A stretch of DNA of 56,803 nt from Bradyrhizobium uaiense (GCF_010811875.1 NZ_VKHP01000023.1:1-56803), one strand, 5' to 3'. Shown: positions 45,014 to 53,464, numbered from the stretch's first letter. The notes: generated by a model from the sequence alone, not told the origin. Made by a program: numbers and translations.

Positions 45014-45847
45014 GTGAAACTGTCCCATGCCGATGCGCTGACCATCGGAAACATCCTCGCCGAGGTCGGCCGCACCGAGATCATGCCGCGCTTTCGCCGC
45101 GTGCGGGAGATCGAGGTCCGCACCAAGACATCGGCGTTCGACGTTGTCACCGAAGCCGATGAACTCGCCGAGCAGGCGATATCGGCGGCGCTGCTCCGGG
45201 CGTTTCCGAATGCCACCGTGATCGGGGAGGAGGGCACGGCGCGTGATCCGGCCGCGCTCGATCAGGTCGGAACTGCGGAGCTTGCCTTCATCATCGATCC
45301 GATCGACGGCACCCGGAACTTCACTTCCGGCCTGCCGCTGTTCGGCAGCATGGTGGCCGCCACGATGCGCGGCGAGATCGTGTTCGGCGCGATCCATGAT
45401 CCCGTCAGCAACGATACCGCATTCGCGCTGCGCGGCGAGGGGGCGTGGCTCGAGCTGCCGGACGGCAGGCGGCATGATTTGAAGGTGGCGCCGGCGGTGC
45501 CGGTCAAGCAGATGGACGCGGTGGTCGGCGTCAACTTCCTGCCCGAGCCGCTGCGCGCAATCGTGGCCGGCAATCTGTCCAAGCTCGGCGCCAGCGCCTG
45601 GCTCCGATGCGCAGCGCACGAGTATCGCATGGCGGCGTCAGGCCATTGCCACCTGCTGTTCTACAACAAGCTGATGCCGTGGGATCATGCCGCCGGCTGG
45701 CTGTTGCATCGCGAGGCCGGCGGCTACAGCGCGCATTTCGACGGATCACCCTACAGGCCGGTCAATCTGACCGGCGGCTTGCTCTGCGCGCCCGACGAAG
45801 AGAGCTGGCATGCGGCGCAGCAGGCGATCCTGACGCCGGCCGGATAG
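45014..45847 (+). CDS. Inositol-monophosphatase-family phosphatase
   Basis: The 277-aa Mg-dependent phosphatase has the family metal motifs GEEGT (~residue 76), IDPIDGTRNFTSGLPLFG (~residue 94-111) and WDHAAGWLL near residue 223. Relatives include inositol-1-phosphatase, histidinol phosphatase, fructose-1,6-bisphosphatase and CysQ-like nucleotidases, and the sequence does not single one out. The start is GTG 45014 after GGAG. It lies 57 bases after gguB on the same strand, so it may dephosphorylate a sugar or polyol phosphate linked to the imported sugars. Confidence 0.88.
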   Translation: MKLSHADALTIGNILAEVGRTEIMPRFRRVREIEVRTKTSAFDVVTEADELAEQAISAALLRAFPNATVIGEEGTARDPAALDQVGTAELAFIIDPIDGTRNFTSGLPLFGSMVAATMRGEIVFGAIHDPVSNDTAFALRGEGAWLELPDGRRHDLKVAPAVPVKQMDAVVGVNFLPEPLRAIVAGNLSKLGASAWLRCAAHEYRMAASGHCHLLFYNKLMPWDHAAGWLLHREAGGYSAHFDGSPYRPVNLTGGLLCAPDEESWHAAQQAILTPAG

Positions 45848-45896
45848 GGGCGGGAGATGCACGAACTGTGATTCAAATGTCAAACGGCTTGTTCGG

Positions 45897-46002
45897 TGTC
45901 ATCACCCGCGCATGCGGGTGATCCAGTATTCCAGAGGCGCTGGTGCTTGAATCGAAAGGCCGCGGCGTACTGGATCGCCCGGTCGAGCCGGGCGATGACA
46001 GC
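45897..46002. repeat. Palindromic repeat (TCATCACCCGCGCATGCGGGTGATCCAGTA family)
   Basis: The left half is a hairpin (ATCACCCGC/GCGGGTGAT) followed by CCAGTAT. The right half has GTACTGG, then a hairpin ATCGCCCGG/CCGGGCGAT. The halves are mirror images. It occupies the gap between convergent genes. Confidence 0.8.
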
Positions 46003-46097
46003 TGAGGATGGGGACGCAGCTTCGCGCTCTCGCAACACGAATTGCCCCAGCTTTGCGTCCCGTTCCGTCCTCTCATTGAACAGGCGGCACAGGAGTC

Positions 46098-47324
46098 CTA
46101 TTCGCTGCCGACCTCGCCGGTGATGATGTTGCCGAACAGCTTCCAGCTCTCGCCTTCGAACCGCATCAATTGCGACTGCTCGATCGGTCGGAAGTCGTTC
46201 GGGCCGGTGTTGATCTTGATTCCGGGCAGGATCATCTTCGGCGCAAAATCCTTCAGGCTGGCGGCCTGCTTCATGACGTTCTCGCCCGTGAGATCGTCGC
46301 CGCACTGCTTGAGCGCCTGCGCCAGCGTCTGCGCGGCAGCGTAGCCATAGACGTGGTTGCCGTTGGTCTTGTCGCCGTCGGGCATGTACTTGTCCATGAA
46401 GGTGCGCCATTCCCTGGTTTCAGCATCGTCGTTCCAGATCGTGTCGGTCGGGTCCTTGAGGTAAGCGACCGAGATGATGCCCTGCGAGTTTTCGACGCCC
46501 GCGGCGCGCATGACCGAGGCGACCGAGGTCGCGGTCGAGGTCAGGAAGAAGGTCGGCTTCCAGCCGAGCTCGGCGACCTTCTTGATGGTCTGCGCTGCGC
46601 CCTTCGGCGCCGCCCAGGTGAACAGGATGTCGGCGCCCGAGGCGCGCAGCGCCACGATCTGTGAATCCAGCGTCGGGTCGGTCAGCTCGTAGGATTTGTC
46701 GGCGACGATCATGCTGCTGGCCTTGTCGCCAAGGCCGTCGCGCAACCCCTTGAGCGCGTCCTTGCCGGCATCGTCGTTCTGCCAAAGCACCGCGATCTTG
46801 CCGTTCGGGAATTTATCGAGGATGTATCTGGCGTAGATGCGCCCCTCGCTCTGGTAGTTCGGCTGCCAGCCCATCGTCCAGGGAAAGTTTTGGGGATCGC
46901 CGAAACGCGTCGCACCCGAGGCGATGAAGAGGTGAGGGACCTTCTTGCCGTTGAGATATTTCTGGATCGCGACATTGGGCGCGGTGCCGAGCGGCTGGAA
47001 CACCAGCAGCACCTCGTCGCCTTCGACCAGCTTGCGCGCCTGCTCGACCGATTTCGGCGGCGAGAAGCCGTCGTCATAGCTGATGAAGTTGATCTTGCGG
47101 CCGTTGATGCCACCCTGGTCGTTGATCATCTTGAAATAGGCTGCCTCGGTGCGGCCGATCGCGCCGTAGGCGGAAGCGGGGCCGCTATAGGGCATGATGT
47201 TGCCGATCTTGATCTCGGTATCCGAGACCCCCGGGCCATAGCTCTTCTGCGCGAGAGCCGGCGACAGCGCGCCGATCGTTGCCGCGAGCGCTACGCACGC
47301 GCGAAGACAAAAGCCGTCCAACAT
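46098..47324 (-). CDS. ABC transporter periplasmic binding protein (LivK-like, Peripla_BP_6)
   Basis: The 408-aa protein has a signal peptide ending SPALAQ (~residue 26) and the type I fold of amino-acid/amide/aromatic binding proteins: GVSDTEIKIGNIMPYSGPAS, MINDQGGINGRKINFISYDD, FQPLGTAPNVAIQKYLNGKK. No permease or ATPase is adjacent. It is divergent from the Baeyer-Villiger-type monooxygenase, and a LacI operator lies between them. It probably captures the substrate of that enzyme and delivers it to a Liv-type transporter encoded elsewhere. Confidence 0.92.
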   Translation of the reverse strand: MLDGFCLRACVALAATIGALSPALAQKSYGPGVSDTEIKIGNIMPYSGPASAYGAIGRTEAAYFKMINDQGGINGRKINFISYDDGFSPPKSVEQARKLVEGDEVLLVFQPLGTAPNVAIQKYLNGKKVPHLFIASGATRFGDPQNFPWTMGWQPNYQSEGRIYARYILDKFPNGKIAVLWQNDDAGKDALKGLRDGLGDKASSMIVADKSYELTDPTLDSQIVALRASGADILFTWAAPKGAAQTIKKVAELGWKPTFFLTSTATSVASVMRAAGVENSQGIISVAYLKDPTDTIWNDDAETREWRTFMDKYMPDGDKTNGNHVYGYAAAQTLAQALKQCGDDLTGENVMKQAASLKDFAPKMILPGIKINTGPNDFRPIEQSQLMRFEGESWKLFGNIITGEVGSE

Positions 47325-47434
47325 CCCTTGGTCACTCCCTGATGATTCCCGATCGCCTCGTGACGTATGCGCAGCTCCCCTTGTCGGGGGCCGGCGCGTT
47401 GACGCCCGGCGACAATTATCGTATGCGCTTCCAG

Positions 47435-47452
47435 TCTGGAAACGTTTCCAGA
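47435..47452. promoter_or_regulatory. LacI-family operator, perfect 18-bp palindrome
   Basis: TCTGGAAACGTTTCCAGA is a perfect palindrome with the central CG typical of LacI/GalR operators. It sits between divergent genes, 111 bases from the binding-protein start and 55 bases before the monooxygenase start. A second copy with two changes precedes the cupin gene at 49298; the LacI gene lies at 49720-50766. Confidence 0.85.
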
Positions 47453-47506
47453 TTAGCGCGCGTTCCCACCGATGGCAATATTCCTGTGGCCGGAGAGATG
47501 TGACAA

Positions 47507-49138
47507 ATGAGCAGACTGGAGCAGACGAGCCCGGACCATGGGTCGAGGCCGCCGCTGGTTGCCGAATGCGATGCCGTCGTGGTCGGTGCCGGCTTCGGCG
47601 GGCTGTATGCGATCTATCGGTTGCGCGAGCTCGGGCTGAAGGTGATCGGCATCGAGGCCGCGTCGGATGTCGGCGGCACCTGGTACTGGAATCGCTATCC
47701 CGGCGCGCGCTGTGACATACCGAGCCTGCTTTATTCCTACACCTGGTCGGAGGAGCTGCGGCAAGAATGGCGCTGGAGCGAGAAATACGCCGGTCAGCCC
47801 GAAATCCTGCGCTATGCGCAGCACGTCGCCGACCGGTTCGAGCTGCGCTCCCTGATCCGCTTCGATACGCGCGTCATCAGTGCCGATTGGGACGAGGCCG
47901 GCGAGAGCTGGACCGTGCGCACCGATCGAGGCGATTGCATCGTTGCATCGACTTGCGTGATGGCGACCGGTAATCTCTCTGTTCCCAACAAGCCGAAACT
48001 GCCCGGCGTGGAGCGATTTCGCGGGCCGATCTATCACACCGGGCAGTGGCCGCATCAGGAGATCGACTTCTCGGGCTTGCGCGTTGCGGTGATCGGCACC
48101 GGCTCGTCGGGCGTGCAGACGATCCCGATGGTCGCGAAGTCGGCGAGCCGCCTGACCGTCTTCCAGCGCACGCCGAACTATTCGGTGCCGGCACGCAATG
48201 CGCCGCTGTCCGACGCCGATATCGCGGCCGCCGAGCCGATGATCGCGAAATATCGCGAGAGCCTCGAGACGCCGGAGTTCGGACGGGTGCCGTCGAATGC
48301 GTTCGACGCACCGGTACCGGCGCGGGAGGTCCAGTGGGCGCGCTATGAACAGCTCTGGGAGCAGGGCGGCGGCGGCATCCTGACCGCGTTTCCCAACATC
48401 CTGACCGATGAGGCCGTCAACGACGTCGCCTGCGACTTCGTGCGCGACAAGATCCGCGGTATGGTCGACGACGCGACGACGGCGGAGGCGCTGTCACCAA
48501 AGGATTATCCGCTCGGCGTCAAGCGCATCTGCATCGATACCGGCTATTTCGCGACCTACAATCTGCCGCATGTCGACCTGGTCGATCTCCGCGCGGAGCC
48601 GCTGACAACGGTCACCGAGACCGGCCTCGAGACCGCGGTGCGGTCGTTCGCGCTCGATGCGCTGGTGCTGGCGACCGGCTATGACGCGATGACCGGGGCG
48701 CTCGCCGCGATGAACATCCGCGGGCGCAGTGGTGTGACGTTGAACGAGGCCTGGGCCGACGGACCCCGTGCCTATCTCGGCCTGATGGTGTCGGGCTTCC
48801 CGAACCTGTTCGTCGTGACCGGGCCGGGTAGTCCATCTGTCATCGGCAACGTGATCCATGCCTGCGAGAACCATGTCGAGTGGATCACGGCTTGTCTCGG
48901 CAGCATGCGCGCCAAGGGATTGACGCGGATCGAGCCGGAGCGCGATGCCGAACGCGCGTGGATGGCGCATGTTGCGGATGCTGCCAGCCGCACGCTCTAT
49001 CCGAAGGCCAATTCCTGGTACCAGGGCGCCAACATCGCGGGGAAGCCGCGCGTGTTCATGCCCTATGTCGGCCAGGGCTATCGCCACCGGATCGCGCAGA
49101 TCGCGCAGCGCAATTACGAAGGCTTTGTGCTGCGCTGA
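47507..49138 (+). CDS. Baeyer-Villiger-type flavin monooxygenase
   Basis: The 543-aa class B flavoprotein monooxygenase has two Rossmann motifs, GAGFGGLYAIYRLRELG (~residue 28) and VIGTGSSGVQTIP (~residue 197). Between them, at residues 171-182, is the Baeyer-Villiger fingerprint FRGPIYHTGQWP (FxGxxxHxxxWP, His177). Further motifs are GGTWYWNRYPGARCDIPS and ALDALVLATGYDAMTGAL. Such enzymes convert cyclic or linear ketones to lactones or esters with NADPH and O2; cyclohexanone-monooxygenase-like length and motifs. It is controlled by the LacI-type operator 55 bases upstream. The substrate is unknown; no lactonase is adjacent. Confidence 0.94.
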   Translation: MSRLEQTSPDHGSRPPLVAECDAVVVGAGFGGLYAIYRLRELGLKVIGIEAASDVGGTWYWNRYPGARCDIPSLLYSYTWSEELRQEWRWSEKYAGQPEILRYAQHVADRFELRSLIRFDTRVISADWDEAGESWTVRTDRGDCIVASTCVMATGNLSVPNKPKLPGVERFRGPIYHTGQWPHQEIDFSGLRVAVIGTGSSGVQTIPMVAKSASRLTVFQRTPNYSVPARNAPLSDADIAAAEPMIAKYRESLETPEFGRVPSNAFDAPVPAREVQWARYEQLWEQGGGGILTAFPNILTDEAVNDVACDFVRDKIRGMVDDATTAEALSPKDYPLGVKRICIDTGYFATYNLPHVDLVDLRAEPLTTVTETGLETAVRSFALDALVLATGYDAMTGALAAMNIRGRSGVTLNEAWADGPRAYLGLMVSGFPNLFVVTGPGSPSVIGNVIHACENHVEWITACLGSMRAKGLTRIEPERDAERAWMAHVADAASRTLYPKANSWYQGANIAGKPRVFMPYVGQGYRHRIAQIAQRNYEGFVLR

Positions 49139-49165
49139 CACCAGGGGCGGGCAGCGTCGTCCTTG

Positions 49166-49252
49166 GTCATTGCGAGTAGCGATAGCGACGAAGCAATCGA
49201 TCGCTCCGCGCGACCGGTAGCCGTGGATTGCTTCGCTTCGCTCGCAATGACG
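49166..49252. repeat. Palindromic repeat (TCATTGCGAG family)
   Basis: GTCATTGCGAGTAGCGATAG at the left is mirrored by GCTTCGCTCGCAATGAC at the right, with inner AAGCAATC / GATTGCTT arms. It sits between the monooxygenase and cupin genes, so the cupin is likely transcribed from its own promoter. Confidence 0.85.
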
Positions 49253-49256
49253 ATAA

Positions 49257-49274
49257 ACTGGAACCGTTTCCAGA
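49257..49274. promoter_or_regulatory. Second LacI-family operator, before the cupin gene
   Basis: ACTGGAACCGTTTCCAGA matches the perfect palindrome at 47435 at 16 of 18 positions and ends 23 bases before the cupin start. Binding here would block transcription or early elongation of the cupin gene. Confidence 0.8.
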
Positions 49275-49297
49275 TTGGAACAGTCGGAGGACAGAAG

Positions 49298-49708
49298 ATG
49301 GACATCAAGCGTGCAGGATCAATCGCAAGCCGGCGCGGTAACGCCGAGTGGTTCAGCGGCACTGTTTGGGCTGACTCGATTGTCAACGCACCCGCTCCGG
49401 CGCGGGTGCAGGCCGCGCGCGTCACCTTCGAGCCGGGCGCACGCACGGCCTGGCACACGCATCCGCTCGGTCAGACGCTCTACGTGACTGCAGGCGCCGG
49501 CTATGTGCAAGGCTGGGACGGTCCGATCCGGGTGATCCGACCGGGCGATGTGGTGTGGATCCCGCCGGGCGAGAAGCACTGGCACGGCGCGGCACCAACC
49601 ACGGGCATGAGCCACATTGCGATCCACGAGACGCTTGACGGCGACTATGCGACCTGGATGGAGCACGTCTCCGACGCGCAATACGCAGCGGCGCCGCAGG
49701 CGGATTGA
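49298..49708 (+). CDS. Small cupin protein (hydroxynitrile-lyase/YgaB-like cupin group)
   Basis: The 136-aa protein is a single cupin with metal motif [18 protein letters not shown] (~residues 50-67, His, His, Gln) and second motif [13 protein letters not shown] with the further His. The Gln in place of the usual Glu and the GEKHWHGA stretch are seen in the small manganese cupins that include bacterial hydroxynitrile lyases and CMD-associated cupins. The start is ATG 49298 after CGGAGGA. It is part of the local LacI regulon and may act on the oxidation product of the monooxygenase. Confidence 0.85.
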   Translation: MDIKRAGSIASRRGNAEWFSGTVWADSIVNAPAPARVQAARVTFEPGARTAWHTHPLGQTLYVTAGAGYVQGWDGPIRVIRPGDVVWIPPGEKHWHGAAPTTGMSHIAIHETLDGDYATWMEHVSDAQYAAAPQAD

Positions 49709-49719
49709 TTGGTGCGAGG

Positions 49720-50766
49720 CTATTTCCGTCCGCGTGCGGGCGTCGCGGGCGCGGCGCAGGAATGGCGCAGGATCAGGCGCGTCGGCAGGAACACCGGGGC
49801 GCTGCTACCGGGCCTTTCGCTGTCGCGGATCCGCTCCAGCAACAATCGCGCGGCGGTGCGGCCGACCTCGTTCATGTCCCAGCTCAAGGCCGAGATCGCG
49901 GGCGTCGCGTGGCGGGCGAGGTCGGTGTCGCCGCTGCACACGATCGAGACGTCCTGCGGATAGCGCAGGCCGTTGCTCGTGATCGCCTCCAGCACTTCGG
50001 CCAGCATGCTGGTGCCGAGCGAGATGATCGCGGTCGGCGGCTTGGACGACTGCAAAAGCTGGCACACCGAGCTGAAGGCGGTGTTGGCGCCCTGCATGTG
50101 CGGACGGATCAGGCTAGCATCGACCTCGAGCTTCGCCTCCTGGTGTGCCTGCCGGTAACCCGCGAGCCGCTCCGAGCTCGGCAGCACCGCGACGCTTCCG
50201 GTGAGCAGCGCGATCCGGCGATGGCCGAGGCCGATCAGATATCGCGTCGCCTCCAGCGCGCCGCCGCGGTGATCGACGCGAACCGGGATGCTATCCGGCA
50301 CCTCGCGGTCGACGGTGACGCAGGGCAGGTCGAGCGTCGCCAATCCCTTCATGAAGTCCTTGTGGGAGTTGTCGCCGGCGAACAACAGTAACCCATCCAT
50401 CTGGCGCCGGCGCACCGCCGACAGGAACGCCGCCTCGCGCGCCTCCTCGTGCTTGGTCGCGGCGAGCATCAGGAGGAAGCCGGCGCGCTGGAATTCCTCC
50501 TCGGCTGCGCTCACCATGCCGGTGTAGTGCGGATTGGAGAAATCGGCGACCATGCAGCCGATCGTGTTGGAAGCGCGCGAGCGCAGCGCCTGCGCGGCCT
50601 GGTCCGGCTCAAATCCCAGACGTTTCACCGCGCGCATGATGCGGGCATGCAGTTCCGCGCTGGTATAGATGCCGCCATTGAGCGTGCGGCTGACGCTTGA
50701 GACGGACACGCCGGCCTCCGCCGCGACGTCACGAATCGTCGGTCGTGTCCGTCGCGCTTTGGTCAT
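49720..50766 (-). CDS. LacI-family transcriptional regulator
   Basis: The 348-aa protein has the LacI helix-turn-helix and hinge (TIRDVAAEAGVSVSSVSRTL at ~residues 10-29, then AVKRLGFEPDQAAQALRSRA) and a type I periplasmic-like effector domain (IGCMVADFSNPHYTGMVSAA onward). ATG 50766 gives the normal N-terminus; the frame continues upstream to 50835 without family similarity. It faces the cupin gene with 11 bases between the stops. The two matching 18-bp operators nearby make it the likely repressor of binding protein, monooxygenase and cupin. Confidence 0.93.
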   Translation of the reverse strand: MTKARRTRPTIRDVAAEAGVSVSSVSRTLNGGIYTSAELHARIMRAVKRLGFEPDQAAQALRSRASNTIGCMVADFSNPHYTGMVSAAEEEFQRAGFLLMLAATKHEEAREAAFLSAVRRRQMDGLLLFAGDNSHKDFMKGLATLDLPCVTVDREVPDSIPVRVDHRGGALEATRYLIGLGHRRIALLTGSVAVLPSSERLAGYRQAHQEAKLEVDASLIRPHMQGANTAFSSVCQLLQSSKPPTAIISLGTSMLAEVLEAITSNGLRYPQDVSIVCSGDTDLARHATPAISALSWDMNEVGRTAARLLLERIRDSERPGSSAPVFLPTRLILRHSCAAPATPARGRK

Positions 50767-50784
50767 GGGTAGCTGGGCCCTGTC

Positions 50785-50844
50785 GGTTCGGCATTGCCGC
50801 CGCCACGCGCCGATTGCGGGCGCGCCGGACGGCATCGCCGAACC
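50785..50844. repeat. Inverted repeat between cbtA and lacI
   Basis: GGTTCGGCATTGCCG (50785-50799) and CGGCATCGCCGAACC (50830-50844) are complementary at 13 of 15 positions around a 30-base loop. It lies where the leftward cobalt operon ends and the regulator gene begins, so it could be a weak terminator or leader structure. There is no T-run. Confidence 0.5.
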
Positions 50845-50897
50845 TAATCAGGCTCCGCCGCGAATCTCAAATGATTCCTGTCGCTATGGCTGTGACG

Positions 50898-51635
50898 TTA
50901 CGCCGATGCGGGCCGGTCGAAATACGCGAACGCCGCGCTCGTCAGGCTGCCGAGCAGCGACCAGAACACCAGGCTGGTCAGCGTGACCGCGACCACGAAC
51001 TGATGCGACAAGGACGAGGGCACGTTGGTCTCGACATGCTCGAGTTCAGGCGCGCCGATCAAATGCGGCAGCATGATCAGGACCACGCCGGCGATCGCGG
51101 CGGGTGCCGAGCGCCGGAAAACGATCAGCCCGAGCCCCGCCGAGGTGGCCAGCACCGCCATCGTCCACCAGATCTGGCGCGAGAGCAGCGGAGCGGCGGG
51201 GACCCCCGGTAATTCCGGCGGCAGCCCAAGGCCCGGCGCGAGGGTGAAGACGGCAAAACCTGCGAGGCCCCACATCAGGCCTTCGTGCCACGAGATCGCC
51301 TCGCCGGTCGCACCGCTCCGAACCGAAAAGAAGCCGCAAAGCAGAAGCGCAAAGCCGATTCCGGTCAGGATGTTCGCGCCGGCCGTATAGAGGTTGCGCT
51401 CCCAGCCGTCCTTCGGCTCCCAGGCCTCCGCACCATGAGCATTATCCGCATGATCGTGCACGAGGATCGCCTGCGGCGGCGCCGAGGCTTCGTGCTTGTG
51501 CTCGGCCGCCTTCTCATAAACTTCGGCCCTGAGGATCAGGGGAACGGTGCCGAATTGCTGGACCGCCGTGACGATCAGGCCAACGATGAATCCGGCGATG
51601 ACCGACGCGAAGACGATCGAGCGAAACGTGCTCAT
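50898..51635 (-). CDS. cbtA: Cobalt transporter subunit CbtA
   Basis: The 245-aa membrane protein has about five to six membrane segments (IVFASVIAGFIVGLIVTAVQQ at the N-terminus). A His-rich periplasmic loop around residues 45-75 (EHKHEAS, VHDHADNAHG) is suited to Co2+ binding. The motifs QFGTVPLILRAEVYE and DGWERNLYTAGANILTGIGF are typical of CbtA. It works with CbtB, encoded 10 bases upstream, in cobalt uptake for the cobalamin genes around it. Confidence 0.92.
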   Translation of the reverse strand: MSTFRSIVFASVIAGFIVGLIVTAVQQFGTVPLILRAEVYEKAAEHKHEASAPPQAILVHDHADNAHGAEAWEPKDGWERNLYTAGANILTGIGFALLLCGFFSVRSGATGEAISWHEGLMWGLAGFAVFTLAPGLGLPPELPGVPAAPLLSRQIWWTMAVLATSAGLGLIVFRRSAPAAIAGVVLIMLPHLIGAPELEHVETNVPSSLSHQFVVAVTLTSLVFWSLLGSLTSAAFAYFDRPASA

Positions 51636-51645
51636 GCCGACCGGG

Positions 51646-51837
51646 TCAGTGGCAGGGGAATGCGTTGGAGTGGCGCACGTCGTGCGCGGCGTTGTGGATC
51701 ACGTCGATATGCGAGAAGCCGACCACGCCGACGATGAACAGGCCGAGCGTCATCGCCATCAGCGACTGGGCAAGCCGTCCGACCTGTCGGGTCGCGACCG
51801 GAAGATGCTGGGCTTGCGCGGTCTGGGACTGGCTCAT
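51646..51837 (-). CDS. cbtB: Cobalt transporter subunit CbtB
   Basis: The 63-aa protein has one membrane segment (LAQSLMAMTLGLFIVGVVGF) and a short C-terminal His-rich tail HIDVIHNAAHDVRHSNAFPCH, the CbtB signature for metal binding. Its ATG overlaps the stop of the upstream unknown gene (ATGA). It is often preceded by a cobalamin riboswitch in other bacteria; here it sits inside an operon and none was found. Confidence 0.92.
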   Translation of the reverse strand: MSQSQTAQAQHLPVATRQVGRLAQSLMAMTLGLFIVGVVGFSHIDVIHNAAHDVRHSNAFPCH

Positions 51838-52178
51838 GATCGTTCTCCACGTTCGATTTGGTCGGCTTCTAGCAGCTTTCGGGCGATGTCGCGACTGGTA
51901 AGGTGCAGATTTGTTCCAAGAGGTATGCGCTTGCGCAAAATCTTGGCGTGTGCCGCCGCCCTGAACGTGTCTCCATACCGCGCGAAATAGCCGATACACG
52001 CCTCCGGCGTCGGGTCCACGTCGAGCAGCGTGCGAAACGCGCCCCTATGCACCGCGCAGATCGCGCTGTGCTCTGGAACGGCAAACACCAGGGAGGCGAT
52101 GTCGGCGCGCCAGTGGACATCGCTATTGGCGGCGGCGCTGACCGCTCGCGCGCTCTCAGCGCCGGATGGTGAATTCAC
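51834..52178 (-). CDS. Hypothetical protein inside the bluB-cbt operon (DUF1488-like)
   Basis: The 114-aa soluble product starts at GTG 52178, 5 bases after GAGG. This start overlaps the bluB end by 23 bases; the stop overlaps the cbtB start. It contains VHWRADIASLVFAVPEHSAI, an ARYGDTFRAAAHAKILRK helix and a closing LTSRDIARKLLEADQ. The order resembles short DUF1488-type proteins, but the match is weak and the N-terminus is uncertain. The tight overlaps on both sides imply co-translation with cobalamin genes. Confidence 0.6.
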   Translation of the reverse strand: MNSPSGAESARAVSAAANSDVHWRADIASLVFAVPEHSAICAVHRGAFRTLLDVDPTPEACIGYFARYGDTFRAAAHAKILRKRIPLGTNLHLTSRDIARKLLEADQIERGERS

Positions 52179-52824
52179 CTGGGCCTCGCCGTGATTCCCA
52201 CTTGGCCTGCTCGAGTTCCGGACGGTCGCATTCTGTCTGGGGGTAACCGATGCAGAGGTAGCCGATGAATTTCCAGGCGTCCGGTATCTCCAGGATCTCG
52301 TGAATGCGGGGCGGATTGAGGATCGATACCCAGCCGAGCCCGATGCCTTCGGCGCGCGCGGCGAGCCACATCGAGCAGATCGCGGCCACCACGGAATATT
52401 CGGAGGTCTCCGGCATCGTCGCGCGGCCGAGGCCGGAGCCGATCTGGTCACTCTTCTCGGCGAACACGGCGAGATGGCCGGGTGCCTCTTCAAGACCCGA
52501 CAGCTTCAATGCCGCATATTTTGCGGCGCGTTCGCCTGAGTAGGATCGCAGCGCATCGGCGTTGCAGGTCTTGAAGTCGTCGATCACGGCGCGGCGCCGC
52601 GCCGCATCGTCGACAATGACGAACCGCCAGGGCTGGCTCAACCCGACCGATGGCGACAGGCAGGCGATCTCGATCAGCCGCTCGATCGACCCGTCAGGCA
52701 AGGGATCGGTTCGAAAGCGGCGCACGTCGCGCCGCCACACGAACAGCTCGTGCAGTTGCCGGCGAAACGTATCGTCGAATGAGACCATCGTGGGGTCTTT
52801 GGCAGGATCGATCGCAGACATCAT
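52156..52824 (-). CDS. bluB: 5,6-dimethylbenzimidazole synthase BluB
   Basis: The 222-aa flavin-destructase-like enzyme turns FMNH2 and O2 into dimethylbenzimidazole, the lower ligand of B12. Family features are FVWRRDVRRFRTDPLPDG, SPSVGLSQPWRFVIV (residues ~57-71) and GLGWVSILNPPRIHEIL near residue 160. The length matches BluB (~220). It starts 10 bases after the cobU stop (leftward operon). The first Met (52824) or the second (52821) may be used. Confidence 0.95.
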   Translation of the reverse strand: MMSAIDPAKDPTMVSFDDTFRRQLHELFVWRRDVRRFRTDPLPDGSIERLIEIACLSPSVGLSQPWRFVIVDDAARRRAVIDDFKTCNADALRSYSGERAAKYAALKLSGLEEAPGHLAVFAEKSDQIGSGLGRATMPETSEYSVVAAICSMWLAARAEGIGLGWVSILNPPRIHEILEIPDAWKFIGYLCIGYPQTECDRPELEQAKWESRRGPGEFTIRR

Positions 52825-52834
52825 CTAGGCTTCA

Positions 52835-53338
52835 TTACTTAAGCTTCATGGGCAGGCCTGCAACGACGAACTCGACTTCGTCCGCCGCGCCGGCGATGCT
52901 CTGGTTCATCAGACCGGCGGCATCGCGGAAGGTCCGCGCCAGCGCATTGTCGGGCACGATGCCGAGGCCGACCTCATTGGTGACAAGAATGACCGGGCTG
53001 CGCTGGCGCGGCAAGGCATCCGCCAGCCGCGCGATGTCCTGCGACCAGTCGCGCTCCGCATGCAGCAAATTGGACAGCCACAGCGTCAGGCAATCGACCA
53101 GCCTGGCGCCGCCACCGTCGGTCTCGGAGAGCGCCTTAACCAGATCGAGCGGCACCTCGCGCTCGATCCAGTCGCTGCCGCGCCGCGCGCGATGTTTTGC
53201 GATCCGCTCGTCCATTTCCGCATCGAGTGCCTCGGCAGTGGCGATATAGACTGGCTGCCCGGGAAAGCTGCGCGCACGAAGTTCGGCACGCCGGCTTTTC
53301 CCGGACCGGGCTCCACCCGTGATCAGAATGACGGCCAT
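52835..53338 (-). CDS. cobU: Adenosylcobinamide kinase/guanylyltransferase (CobU/CobP)
   Basis: The 167-aa bifunctional enzyme phosphorylates adenosylcobinamide and adds GMP during nucleotide-loop assembly. It begins MAVILITGGARSGKSRRAE with the P-loop GGARSGKS, then YIATAEALDAEMDERIAKHRA (the His accepting GMP), LVDCLTLWLSNLL and VTNEVGLGIVP. ATG 53338 is chosen over a long upstream open frame because it places the P-loop at the N-terminus; AGGAG lies upstream. First gene of the cobU-bluB-unknown-cbtB-cbtA operon, divergent from cbiB. Confidence 0.95.
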   Translation of the reverse strand: MAVILITGGARSGKSRRAELRARSFPGQPVYIATAEALDAEMDERIAKHRARRGSDWIEREVPLDLVKALSETDGGGARLVDCLTLWLSNLLHAERDWSQDIARLADALPRQRSPVILVTNEVGLGIVPDNALARTFRDAAGLMNQSIAGAADEVEFVVAGLPMKLK

Positions 53339-53464
53339 GCAATCTCCTGTTACGTCCGCTCTAACCACCAATCGCGGTGAAACACAAAGCCGAAATCCGC
53401 CACGGAGGGCTTGCACTCGGCCGACGTCTTGCGCATCAGGGGGATCGCGGCAAGGAGAGGGTAC

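Noticed and set aside
53339..53464. Cobalamin riboswitch before cobU or cbiB
   Set aside because: No B12-box-like AGYCAGGAGACCTGCC and no GCCACTG-type core could be found on either strand, and the gap of 126 bases is shorter than a normal riboswitch plus expression platform.
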